Assembly (NCBI GenBank): GCA_045577695.1
Contig: JAZNIW010000024.1
Span: 1 to 49,075, forward strand
Source of the DNA: UMGS1279 sp045577695
Lineage (GTDB): Bacteria; Bacillota; Clostridia; Oscillospirales; Acutalibacteraceae
DNA length: 49,075 nt
Reading direction: 5' to 3'
Below are positions 1 through 8,356 of this stretch, in pieces. The notes beneath the pieces are model-generated. The model was not told the DNA's origin and did not search any database. It worked only from the letters and a program-made list of their open reading frames with translations. The position numbers were made by a program, and so were the translations under genes. Every line of letters begins with the position of its first letter. Position 1 is the stretch's first letter.

Positions 1-3000
1 GACACTATGGCTGACGGCGAATGGATTGACCCTTATGAGGTAACGCAAGGTCGCACGGTACAGGTTCCGACCGAGGGCGTTGTAGTCTCCAACGAGGCGG
101 GCGATAAAAAATTCACCACCCCGGCTGAGATTGCGCAATATGATGCCAGTGTTTGGACCCGTGTTACCTTGGCTCCCAACACGCAATACACCTTTACGGT
201 TGATTACGAAAGCACGGTAACCGGCGGTAAACCGCAAGGTGGAATGTCCGGTTTCGTTTCCGCCAATGGCGCCACAATGCCAACGTTCCATACCGCTTAT
301 CGCGCTATTGATCGCGACGTAAATCCGTTTTTGGTTACCATGACCTTTGAGGACGGAAAAGGTAAAGCTACCTTTGTGACCGATGATAACACCGAATACT
401 TCTTTGCTTTACGTGTTCTGAATGGCAATGGCGCTATTACATTCTCCAATTTCAAATTGGTAGAAGGCGACGGTGTTCCGGTAACCGACAAAATTTCGGA
501 AACCTTAGCAGATGGTGTCTGGATCAGCAAAATAACCAGCGCTCCCGTAGAGAATACTGCCGGCGATGGCGCAGTGACCATTCCGCAAATAATTGCTGAC
601 AAAAGCCATAGCATTTACACCACCATTAAAGGGTTGGATACGAAAACCACCTACACCTTAACCTTTAGCTACACCAGCACGGTAGCCGGTGGCATGTGGC
701 AAGAAGGCTTGTCCGGTATCGTTGCCGGCGCTCCTGCTTGGGTACAAGGTCAATGGGTTGACACCAATTCCACCCCCTTCTTGGCAAAAGCTAAGCCGGT
801 GGATGGCACCTGCAAACTGACCTTCACCACCGGTGCTACTGCGGTAGACCACACCTTGGTTTTCCGTGTACTGGAAGGTAACGGAGCTATCACACTGAGC
901 CACTTCAATTTGATTGAAGGCAACGGCCTTTCTGCAGAAGAGAATATCTCTGCCGGCTTGGCCGACGGTGTTTGGACCAGCCATGTGACAAACGCCCCCA
1001 TCGAAAATACTGCCGGTGATGGCAAGGTGACCATTCCGCAAGAAATCGCCGATAACAATCACTCGGTTACCACCAAACTCAAAGGTTTGGAAACTGAGAC
1101 CGATTACATTTTAACCTTCGACTATACCAGCACTGTTTCGGGTGGTATGATGCAAACCGATTACTCCGGTATCGTTGAAGATCCGATTCATTGGGATTCT
1201 TCGATCGGTTCTTTTACCGATAGTGAATTCCTTGGAACTGTAAAAGCTTCTAACGGTAAAGCCACTGTTATTTTCAAAACCGGCGCCGTAGCGAAAGATC
1301 ATATTTTCGTTATGCGCGTTCTGAACGGCAATGGCTCTCTGACCCTTTCTAATTTCAAATTGGAAAAATATTCTCCTCTTAGCCCGGAAGAGACCATTGC
1401 AACCGGTATTGCCGATGGTACTTGGTATGATCCGGCTCAAGCCTCGGGTGGCCCTGCACTTCCCAACACCGCCGATGACAAACAAATCACCATTCCGCAG
1501 GCTGTAGCCACAGCAAACTCCAGCGTTTATACCAAACTTTCCGGTTTGGAAAAAGAAACCTACTATTGCCTCACCTTCAAATATGCCGGCGGCACGGTAC
1601 AAAGCGGCTTTTCGGGTATCACTCCGGCAACCGGTTCTGCACCCAGCTTCACCAGCGCTTGGTATCTTGATACCGCCCAAAGTCCGCTGCTTGGCAAACC
1701 GGAAGCAGATAATGGTGTTTACACCATCAACTTCACCACCAACAGCACCGAGACCGATTATTTCTTGGTCTTCCGTGTACTGAAAGGCCAAGGTGACATC
1801 ACCCTTTCGGAGTTCACCTTAGCTAAAGGCGTTCCTCCCAGTGCGGAAGAAATTATTTCTAAAAATATTGCTACCGGCACCTGGTATGATCCGCCTCAAG
1901 TTACCGGCAATCCTACCTTTAGCGGTTCTGCCGGAGCAGTAACCATTCCTCAGGCTGTAGCCAACAACAATACCAGCGTTTATACCAAACTTTCCGGCTT
2001 GAAAGTCAACACCCTTTACAACTTGACCTTCAATTTCTCGGGCGGCACGGTACAAAGCGATTTATCGGGTATCACTCCGGCTATTGGTGCGGCGCCCAGC
2101 TTCACCTCCATTTGGTATCTCGATACTGCTCAAAGTCCGCTGCTTGGCAAACCTGAAGCCAGTGGTGATAGATATACCATCACGTTTACTACCAATGATA
2201 CTCAAACCGATTACTTCTTGGTATTCCGCGTGCTCAATGGCCAAGGCGCGATCACGCTTTCCAACTTCTCGCTCAACCTCGGCGCTCCGCTGACCGCTGA
2301 GCAAGAATTGGCAGCCGGTATCGCCGATGGCACTTGGTATGACCCGGCACAGGCTTCCGGCGGGACTACTATTGCCAATCCGTCCGGCGATAAAGCGGTA
2401 ACCATTCCGCAGGCTGTTGCTGAGAAAGATTCCAGCGTTTACACCAAGATTTCCGGTTTGAAACCGAATACGAAATACAGCTTAACGATTGATTACACCA
2501 GCACTATGAACGGTGGCAAACCGCAAACCGCTCTGTCCGGTTTGGTACCCACCAATGGTGCCGAAAAACCCACCTTCCATAATGCTTATTGGGGTATTGA
2601 CAGAGAAAGAACTCCCTTTGCGGTAACTCCCACCTTGGAAGAAAAACGTATGGTTATGACCTTTACCACCGACAGCAATACCGATTATTTCTTGGTATTC
2701 CGCGTGCTCAAAGGTCAAGGCGCATTAACTCTTTCGAATTTCTGTCTCTATTTGGGCGATGCTCCCACTGCAGAAGAATTGATGGCTGAAGGCTTCGCCG
2801 ATGGCGAATGGTTCGATCCGCCTCAAGCTTCCGGTAACATTACCCTGCCCAACATTGCAGGCGATAAAAAGGTTACCATTCCGCAGGCTGTAGCCAATGC
2901 AAACTCCAGCGTTTACACCAAGATTTCCAACTTGAACCACGATACTTCTTACACCTTACGGTTCAAACATACCGGTGGCGATGTACAACTCGACTTCTCG

Positions 3001-4434
3001 GGTATCACCCCCGCCATCAATGCTACACCTACCTTTACTACCGCTTGGTATCTTGATACCGAACAAAGCCCGTTGATTGCTAAACCGGAAGTTGACGGTG
3101 AGTATTATACCATCACCTTCTTGACCAACAATGTACAAAAAGACTACTTCTTGGTCTTCCGTGTACTCAACGGCCAAGGCGACATCACCCTTTCGGATTT
3201 CTCCTTTGTAAACAACGGCAAACAGAGCAGCAGTGATACCATTGCGGACGGTTTGTGGATGAACCACCGCACCAACTCTGCTATTGACAATCCGGTTGGC
3301 GATAAAAAGGTTACCATCCCGCAGTCGGTTTCAGAGGTTAACCATTCTGCTTCGACCACCTTGTACGGTTTATTGACCAACTCGGTTTACGAACTCACTT
3401 TCGATTACGAAAGCAGCGTTCCGGATGGTCACTGGCAAGAAGGACTTTCCGGTATCATCCAAGCCCCGATTCAATGGTCGGGTCCCGGTTCTTGGGCTGT
3501 TAATGAATTCTTGGCCAATGCTACCTATGAAAACGGAAAAGGTAAAATCAGCTTTGTAACCGGTCCGGTTAAGGTTGACCATATCTTAATCTTCCGTATC
3601 TTAGGCGGTAACGGTGCCATCACCCTTTCTAACTTCAAATTGGATATGAAATTCCATTCCGAAGTACCGTTCATCGACAGCTACGATTTGGAAAATACCT
3701 ATGCTGACTGGCTCTATCTCATCAACGATTCGCAAAGCTTTGAAGATTATTCCGAAAACGGCAACTTGGGAACTCTCCCCGCCGGATTCAAGGTAGAAAA
3801 AGATGACAACGCTTTCTCGGGCGAAAAAGTAATGACCGTAGAAGCCGGCTCGAAAGCCATCTTTGCATTTGATGCAACCGCTTTGAATATTTATGAGTTT
3901 GCGGCCAGCATCCGTGGTGGCGCTAATTCGAAGGGTTACATCGGCGTTTCGTGCGATGCAAACGGCACTCAATTCTATGGCGATATGAACGGTATCATTC
4001 GTTCGAAAATTGAAGCAACGGATGATGGCGAATGGTTGCGTAAAGGCTTCACCTTTGCGGCTCCGACCGAAGGTAAAGCATACATCGTTGTGGAATGCAC
4101 CGAAGGCAAAATTGCGATCGACAATATGATGTTGTTCGAAGAAAAATTTGCTATGGCTTGGGATCCCAATGAATATGGCGAATATGTTCCCTATGATTAC
4201 GATAATCCCAACTATGTTGACCCGCTGAAAGGCGCCGGCTCCGTTTCGCTCGGTGGCGATAGCTCGGACGAATATGAGGATAGTAATTCCGGTGAAGTTT
4301 CGGACGATGAAATCGCTTCTATGGGTGATACTACCAGATGGGATATCGCGCTTGTTATCCTGCTAGTTGCTGCCGCGTTCGTGGTTGGCGCTACAACTCT
4401 CAGAACGAGAAAGGAGGAGCATTATGCAAAGTAG
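1..4434 (+). CDS. Multi-module cell-surface protein, 8 tandem CBM-like repeats, C-terminal membrane anchor (5' partial)
   Basis: The reading frame is open from base 1, and the ATG at 7 lies inside a repeat, so the true start with its signal peptide is upstream of the window. The visible 1,477 residues hold eight modules of about 150 aa, each opening with a motif like ADGxWYDP and closing with FRVLxGxGAITLSNFxL. The pattern (Y-T-x-L-x-GL-x-x-x-T-x-Y in the first half) resembles CBM4/9-type jelly rolls; this is inference from motif layout. A separate non-repeat domain follows (about nt 3660-4150), then an acidic Ser/Asp linker, a hydrophobic helix and a short Arg/Lys tail. The residues before the helix read MGDTT, without LPXTG, so it is either a membrane anchor or a variant sorting signal. 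No catalytic domain is seen. It overlaps the following lipoprotein gene by 11 bp, so the two are probably translationally coupled and work together at the surface. Confidence 0.85.
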   Translation, partial: DTMADGEWIDPYEVTQGRTVQVPTEGVVVSNEAGDKKFTTPAEIAQYDASVWTRVTLAPNTQYTFTVDYESTVTGGKPQGGMSGFVSANGATMPTFHTAYRAIDRDVNPFLVTMTFEDGKGKATFVTDDNTEYFFALRVLNGNGAITFSNFKLVEGDGVPVTDKISETLADGVWISKITSAPVENTAGDGAVTIPQIIADKSHSIYTTIKGLDTKTTYTLTFSYTSTVAGGMWQEGLSGIVAGAPAWVQGQWVDTNSTPFLAKAKPVDGTCKLTFTTGATAVDHTLVFRVLEGNGAITLSHFNLIEGNGLSAEENISAGLADGVWTSHVTNAPIENTAGDGKVTIPQEIADNNHSVTTKLKGLETETDYILTFDYTSTVSGGMMQTDYSGIVEDPIHWDSSIGSFTDSEFLGTVKASNGKATVIFKTGAVAKDHIFVMRVLNGNGSLTLSNFKLEKYSPLSPEETIATGIADGTWYDPAQASGGPALPNTADDKQITIPQAVATANSSVYTKLSGLEKETYYCLTFKYAGGTVQSGFSGITPATGSAPSFTSAWYLDTAQSPLLGKPEADNGVYTINFTTNSTETDYFLVFRVLKGQGDITLSEFTLAKGVPPSAEEIISKNIATGTWYDPPQVTGNPTFSGSAGAVTIPQAVANNNTSVYTKLSGLKVNTLYNLTFNFSGGTVQSDLSGITPAIGAAPSFTSIWYLDTAQSPLLGKPEASGDRYTITFTTNDTQTDYFLVFRVLNGQGAITLSNFSLNLGAPLTAEQELAAGIADGTWYDPAQASGGTTIANPSGDKAVTIPQAVAEKDSSVYTKISGLKPNTKYSLTIDYTSTMNGGKPQTALSGLVPTNGAEKPTFHNAYWGIDRERTPFAVTPTLEEKRMVMTFTTDSNTDYFLVFRVLKGQGALTLSNFCLYLGDAPTAEELMAEGFADGEWFDPPQASGNITLPNIAGDKKVTIPQAVANANSSVYTKISNLNHDTSYTLRFKHTGGDVQLDFSGITPAINATPTFTTAWYLDTEQSPLIAKPEVDGEYYTITFLTNNVQKDYFLVFRVLNGQGDITLSDFSFVNNGKQSSSDTIADGLWMNHRTNSAIDNPVGDKKVTIPQSVSEVNHSASTTLYGLLTNSVYELTFDYESSVPDGHWQEGLSGIIQAPIQWSGPGSWAVNEFLANATYENGKGKISFVTGPVKVDHILIFRILGGNGAITLSNFKLDMKFHSEVPFIDSYDLENTYADWLYLINDSQSFEDYSENGNLGTLPAGFKVEKDDNAFSGEKVMTVEAGSKAIFAFDATALNIYEFAASIRGGANSKGYIGVSCDANGTQFYGDMNGIIRSKIEATDDGEWLRKGFTFAAPTEGKAYIVVECTEGKIAIDNMMLFEEKFAMAWDPNEYGEYVPYDYDNPNYVDPLKGAGSVSLGGDSSDEYEDSNSGEVSDDEIASMGDTTRWDIALVILLVAAAFVVGATTLRTRKEEHYAK
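7..3690 (+). repeat. Eight tandem ~450-bp coding repeats
   Basis: Module starts, taken at the Ala-Asp-Gly-x-Trp motif or its equivalent, are near 7, 508, 961, 1411, 1870, 2323, 2797 and 3244, giving a period of 447-501 bp. Modules 4, 5 and 7 are closer to each other (YDPPQ/FDPPQ type, with GGTVQS-like loops) than to modules 2, 3 and 8 (ISKIT/TSHVT/MNHRT type). This suggests block duplication of subtypes. Related modules occur in the two large secreted proteins downstream. Confidence 0.85.
4411..4418 (+). promoter_or_regulatory. Ribosome binding site deciding the start at 4424
   Basis: AAGGAGGA lies 5 nt before the ATG at 4424 and inside the end of the upstream gene. It supports 4424 over the longer in-frame start at 4367, whose extra 19 residues would hide the lipoprotein signal peptide. 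Confidence 0.85.
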
Positions 4435-6352
4435 AACCGATCTTTCCAAAAAATTGCAAGCTTCTTTAAAAGTGCTTTGTTTATTGCTTTGCATTGCACT
4501 GACCGTTTCTCTATTCAGCGCTTGTAAGAAAAAAGGATCTGAAACGAGTTCTTCAGATCTCCCCGTTTCCTCAGAGGAAAGTGCTGGAGTAGAGGAAGAG
4601 ATCGAAGAAGAGATCGAAGAGGAAATCGAAGACGAGATCGAAGAAGGAATCGATTTTGAAGACGACCTGTTCGATGATGAAGAGGAAGACTATCCTATCA
4701 TCGAAGATGGCGACGCCACCGACGAAGAAGATAGCCTTTTGGAAACCGTAAACCTTAAAGTTTACAACGACAGAAAACCCATTATTAACAATTATATGGG
4801 TATGAACGCGACGGTATGGCATTGCTTCCCCTTTATGGATGACCGTCCGTACACCGATCAAATGTTGGATATTGAAATGGACCGCTTGGAGCATCTTGGA
4901 TATTTGAATTTGCGCGGCAAATTCTCCCCGAGTTGGGTATACAACACCAACAACGGCAAATTCCAATATGACACCAACAACTTCAATGCCTTTGTGAAAT
5001 ATTGCAAAGCTTTGGATGACCGTGGCATGAACGTAATGCTCAACGAAATGTGGTATATGTTTATGACCGGCAAAGGCAGTGACAACGGCGTTGAAAAATA
5101 CTTAAGCGGTAAAGGCTCCGATCTTAATGCTGAGCAAGTTACCTACAAGGATTGTGTCGCCACCGAGTTCAAACTCACCGGCGATATGAATCCTTATACC
5201 GAGGGTAGCGTTGGCAAACACAGCAATGGTGCTACCGATAACCGTATGGGTACTTCGGCGGCTTCGTTCAGCGAAAACGTAACCCAATATTTCGACCGTT
5301 TGGCCGCTTCGGGCGTTCGCTACGGTAAGTACCTCGCTGATTTGCTTAAGGCTTTAGAAGCTCAAGGTGTTAAGAATATAGACTATTTACTCTATTTCAC
5401 CGAGCCTTCTTACTACTATCAAACTCCCGACGATCCGACCGGTCCTGCCAACCAAGAATACTTGTTCATCTCTCGAACCATTCGCAACGTGTTGGATAAA
5501 GAAGGCATCAAAATCAAACACGTAGGTCCGAACCAAGGTCACATTTCGGAATCGGGCGCTTTGCTTGACTACGTTATCGACCGCGACCCTGATTTGTTTG
5601 ATATCGTTACCTCTCACTTCTATCCGCAGGTTCCGGATGCATCGGACGATATGTACTACGATTATTCGTATGAAGTTATCTCCAACTACAAGAAGGATAT
5701 GAAGGAAGCCGGCCTCTGGGGCAAAAAGGAATTCTGGATTGATGAAACTTACGCTAATATTTCCGGTTACTCCGGCGGTAACGTTCGTCAAGAAGTTCCT
5801 CTTACCGGTCCTCAGACCGTTGTTTCGGCTATTTGCGCACAGCAAATGGGCATCAACAACTCACTTTCTTGGATGGCCTTTGATATGCAGTGGTATCAAA
5901 ACCGTGAAAATGCCGGTGAGTTTAGAGATGGTGTTCAAATCACCGGTATGGCACCTTCGCTTTTAGTTTCGGCTACTCCGTATAATACTTATTATTCGGT
6001 TGGCTTGTTCACTCGCTATAACAATAGCATGAAGGGCGGCAAAGCCATTGCTACCTCCACCGGCGATTACGAAGACTTCCCCGGTATTTACATCGGTGCC
6101 ACCCAGTTGGATGATGGCAACTACACCTTCACCGTGGTAAGCGTTCGTATGGACGAAGTGAAGATTGAAATCGACTTCGAAAAAGCGTTCGGCAAAAACT
6201 TGCATCGTCATGTTGAGGACACCCTCAACCGTGTTCCCAAAAATACGGCTCGCTTGGCTGATGCAGATTGCACCTTTAAGAAAGTAAAAACCAAGATGGT
6301 TGATACCATTCTACCTTTTGCTGTTAACGTTTACACTACCTGCGAATTCTAA
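4424..6352 (+). CDS. Lipoprotein with clan GH-A-like glycoside hydrolase barrel
   Basis: The 642-aa protein begins with a lipoprotein signal peptide: basic start, hydrophobic core, then LFSAC with the lipobox Cys. A very acidic linker rich in Glu-Ile repeats (about residues 50-105) follows. The rest is one catalytic-looking domain of about 520 aa. Two glutamates fit the GH-A pattern of acid/base at strand 4 and nucleophile at strand 7: Glu327 in YFTEPS and Glu441 in FWIDETY. The barrel is shared with the C-termini of the two large secreted proteins downstream and, more distantly, with the cytoplasmic protein at 6482. It carries no carbohydrate-binding modules; these sit in the coupled upstream gene. 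I cannot assign a GH family or substrate. The clan call is inference from motif position; the paralogy is seen directly. Confidence 0.8.
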   Translation: MQSRTDLSKKLQASLKVLCLLLCIALTVSLFSACKKKGSETSSSDLPVSSEESAGVEEEIEEEIEEEIEDEIEEGIDFEDDLFDDEEEDYPIIEDGDATDEEDSLLETVNLKVYNDRKPIINNYMGMNATVWHCFPFMDDRPYTDQMLDIEMDRLEHLGYLNLRGKFSPSWVYNTNNGKFQYDTNNFNAFVKYCKALDDRGMNVMLNEMWYMFMTGKGSDNGVEKYLSGKGSDLNAEQVTYKDCVATEFKLTGDMNPYTEGSVGKHSNGATDNRMGTSAASFSENVTQYFDRLAASGVRYGKYLADLLKALEAQGVKNIDYLLYFTEPSYYYQTPDDPTGPANQEYLFISRTIRNVLDKEGIKIKHVGPNQGHISESGALLDYVIDRDPDLFDIVTSHFYPQVPDASDDMYYDYSYEVISNYKKDMKEAGLWGKKEFWIDETYANISGYSGGNVRQEVPLTGPQTVVSAICAQQMGINNSLSWMAFDMQWYQNRENAGEFRDGVQITGMAPSLLVSATPYNTYYSVGLFTRYNNSMKGGKAIATSTGDYEDFPGIYIGATQLDDGNYTFTVVSVRMDEVKIEIDFEKAFGKNLHRHVEDTLNRVPKNTARLADADCTFKKVKTKMVDTILPFAVNVYTTCEF

Positions 6353-6361
6353 ATTTTCTTT

Positions 6362-6398
6362 GGGGCTGTCTCGCTGAGAAGCGCGGCAGCCCTTTTTT
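6362..6398 (+). terminator. Rho-independent terminator after the GH lipoprotein gene
   Basis: A GGGCTG/CAGCCC-based stem with a partly paired upper part (6363-6392) is followed by six T residues. It ends the two-gene surface operon 11 bp after the stop codon. Confidence 0.85.
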
Positions 6399-6481
6399 AA
6401 AGCATTTACTAAATTTTCTTTTAAATTCCTATTTTCATAGATTGTTGCTTCTTTAAAATCTGTTTATGAGAGGTCATCATT

Positions 6482-8335
6482 ATGCAAAAAGTGAACTTGA
6501 AAAATATTTTTCCGGTTCAGACCAATTTCATCGGCAACGGTGCCGTCTATCACGGTTTTGCCGGTATGCCGGATGATGCAGGTCGTGTTTATACTGCGGA
6601 ACAATGTGAGTTAGAAGCTGACCGCATTGCGAATATGAAATTGAAAATAACCCGTACCTACTACGGTGCCTACGCGTGGGAGCCCGAAACCAAAACTTGG
6701 AATTGGGAAAATGATCGTATGAAGGCCTTTTATACTTGGCTGGGCCGTATGAAAGACCGCGGCATTTCGGTAGCGTTGAACATTGGTTGGTGGTCGGGTG
6801 CTGATATTAACGGCAGCAGTGGTTCCACTTATGGGGCTATGTTGGCCGATACGTTGGAAGAACGATTGCAAAACTACGGAAACTGGGTGAGCGAATCACT
6901 TCATCAGATGATTGAATTGCGAGGGTTCACCAACATTAAAGTAGTAGTTTTGTTTACCGAGCCGCAAACCGATTACGAGATGTGGTTGAAGGAGGCCCGT
7001 GCTGCTCACGAGGCTTTGGTGCGGGATAACCGTCGTCATTTGGTGAAATTGATGGGGCCTAATGCTGCTGGAATGGATAGCAAAATGGTGCAATTTGCTG
7101 CCGAACATGCGGCCGATATTTTAGATATCTACTCTTGCCACGATTATCAAATGGCGGAGGATTTGCCGATGAAATATCGGCGTACCGGCCGTTGCTCTCC
7201 AATGGCTACTATTCCCGGTGGGCGGGTTCAGCAGGTTGTAAAACTTAAAAAGCAGACCAACTATACTATGAAAATGGTGGCCGCTTTTCATAGTGACGAT
7301 CCGCTTCACGTTAGCGGAAATATTTTATACGGCGCCTTTGATACCCATTATGGTTGTGTGTTGGCCGGCGGCGATCCGACCAGCCGTATTTCACAAAACA
7401 GCGTAAAAATGCTCGATCCCGCCGAAATGCCGGATGAATACAAAGAATATTCCTTTACCTTTTATTCCGGCGAAAAAGAGGAGGCGATTATCTGCTTCTT
7501 TTACGATGTTAAACGTCAAGGCGGCGATAATCGTACTTTTGACGGTTTGGGTCATCCCATTAGCCAACTCTATGTTGATAGTATGCATCTTTACCAAGAG
7601 GGAAGCGACCAAAACCTATTGGTAAATCCCGAATTCGGTGAGGGTTATCAAGGTTGGGAACCGGTTTGCGCCGGTGGCAGTATGGATGCCTATTACGAAT
7701 GGTATCGCTGGGGATGCACCGGGATAAAGGCAGCCCCTGCAGATAAGCCCTTTATCTTCGATGAATATAATACCACCTACAGCCGCGATAACAGCCGGTT
7801 GGAGCACGGAGCCAACATTTGTTTGATCGCAGTGGCTTTAATGAACAGCGGGGTTTCCGGTTCTTTATTGTGGACGGCTATTGACCAACAATGGCCCAAC
7901 TGGCACATTTATAACGATGATGCTTTTTATGATGGCGAACACCGTTGCGGCACGATGCCGGTTCTGAACAAAACACTGGTGCCCCATACCTCTTATTATG
8001 CTTTTTCCTTGCTTAGCCGTTATACCGGCGGCGAGGGGAGTGTGGTGTACGAAGGGGTGGGTGGCAACAATCTTCACGCCACGATGAATGTATTGCCCGA
8101 CGGTACTGTTACAGTGGTTGTGGTCAATAACAAGCCGGCAGCTGATGATTTTGTTCTTACCTTTGAAAAAGAACTTGGTGTTTCGTTGCACCGTCACCTA
8201 TTTGATCCCAATACCTTGGTACCGGACGAAACAGCTAGGATGATTCCCGCCGATAAAACGGTGGAAGTTCGCGACCGTTTAGAGGACGCTATTCCGGCTT
8301 ACGGAGTGGCTGTTTATACCACATCCCAAGATTAA
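6482..8335 (+). CDS. Cytoplasmic GH-A-like glycoside hydrolase with inserted beta-sandwich-like domain
   Basis: The 617-aa protein has no signal peptide and is preceded by GAGAGG 8 nt before the ATG. The barrel is related to the secreted barrels: NATV/GAVYHGF-like start, LFTEPQ with Glu160, FIFDEYNTTY with Glu428, and a conserved C-terminal part ending LHRHLFDPNTLVPDETARM. About 170 residues (roughly 245-415) separate the strand-6 region (YSCHDYQ) from the nucleophile strand and contain a sequence resembling a carbohydrate-binding jelly roll (VVKLKKQTNYTMKM, SMHLYQEG, NLLVNPEF). The secreted paralogues have a much shorter segment there. It lies just upstream of the GH78 gene, in line with intracellular breakdown of imported oligosaccharides. 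Family and substrate are unassigned. Confidence 0.78.
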   Translation: MQKVNLKNIFPVQTNFIGNGAVYHGFAGMPDDAGRVYTAEQCELEADRIANMKLKITRTYYGAYAWEPETKTWNWENDRMKAFYTWLGRMKDRGISVALNIGWWSGADINGSSGSTYGAMLADTLEERLQNYGNWVSESLHQMIELRGFTNIKVVVLFTEPQTDYEMWLKEARAAHEALVRDNRRHLVKLMGPNAAGMDSKMVQFAAEHAADILDIYSCHDYQMAEDLPMKYRRTGRCSPMATIPGGRVQQVVKLKKQTNYTMKMVAAFHSDDPLHVSGNILYGAFDTHYGCVLAGGDPTSRISQNSVKMLDPAEMPDEYKEYSFTFYSGEKEEAIICFFYDVKRQGGDNRTFDGLGHPISQLYVDSMHLYQEGSDQNLLVNPEFGEGYQGWEPVCAGGSMDAYYEWYRWGCTGIKAAPADKPFIFDEYNTTYSRDNSRLEHGANICLIAVALMNSGVSGSLLWTAIDQQWPNWHIYNDDAFYDGEHRCGTMPVLNKTLVPHTSYYAFSLLSRYTGGEGSVVYEGVGGNNLHATMNVLPDGTVTVVVVNNKPAADDFVLTFEKELGVSLHRHLFDPNTLVPDETARMIPADKTVEVRDRLEDAIPAYGVAVYTTSQD

Positions 8336-8356
8336 TTCTCAAGAAGGAGAATGCAT

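Noticed and set aside
7..3690. Direct repeats as a CRISPR array
   Set aside because: The period is about 450 bp, the sequence is coding and the repeats are diverged; no short identical repeats with unique spacers occur anywhere in the window.
658..3972. Long minus-strand frames under the surface-protein gene
   Set aside because: They mirror the repeat period of the plus-strand modules, have no SDs and show no recognisable protein features: antisense shadows.
4367..4423. Longer N-terminus of the GH lipoprotein
   Set aside because: It lies inside the anchor helix of the upstream gene, lacks an SD and would bury the lipobox signal peptide; ATG 4424 with AAGGAGGA is clearly better.
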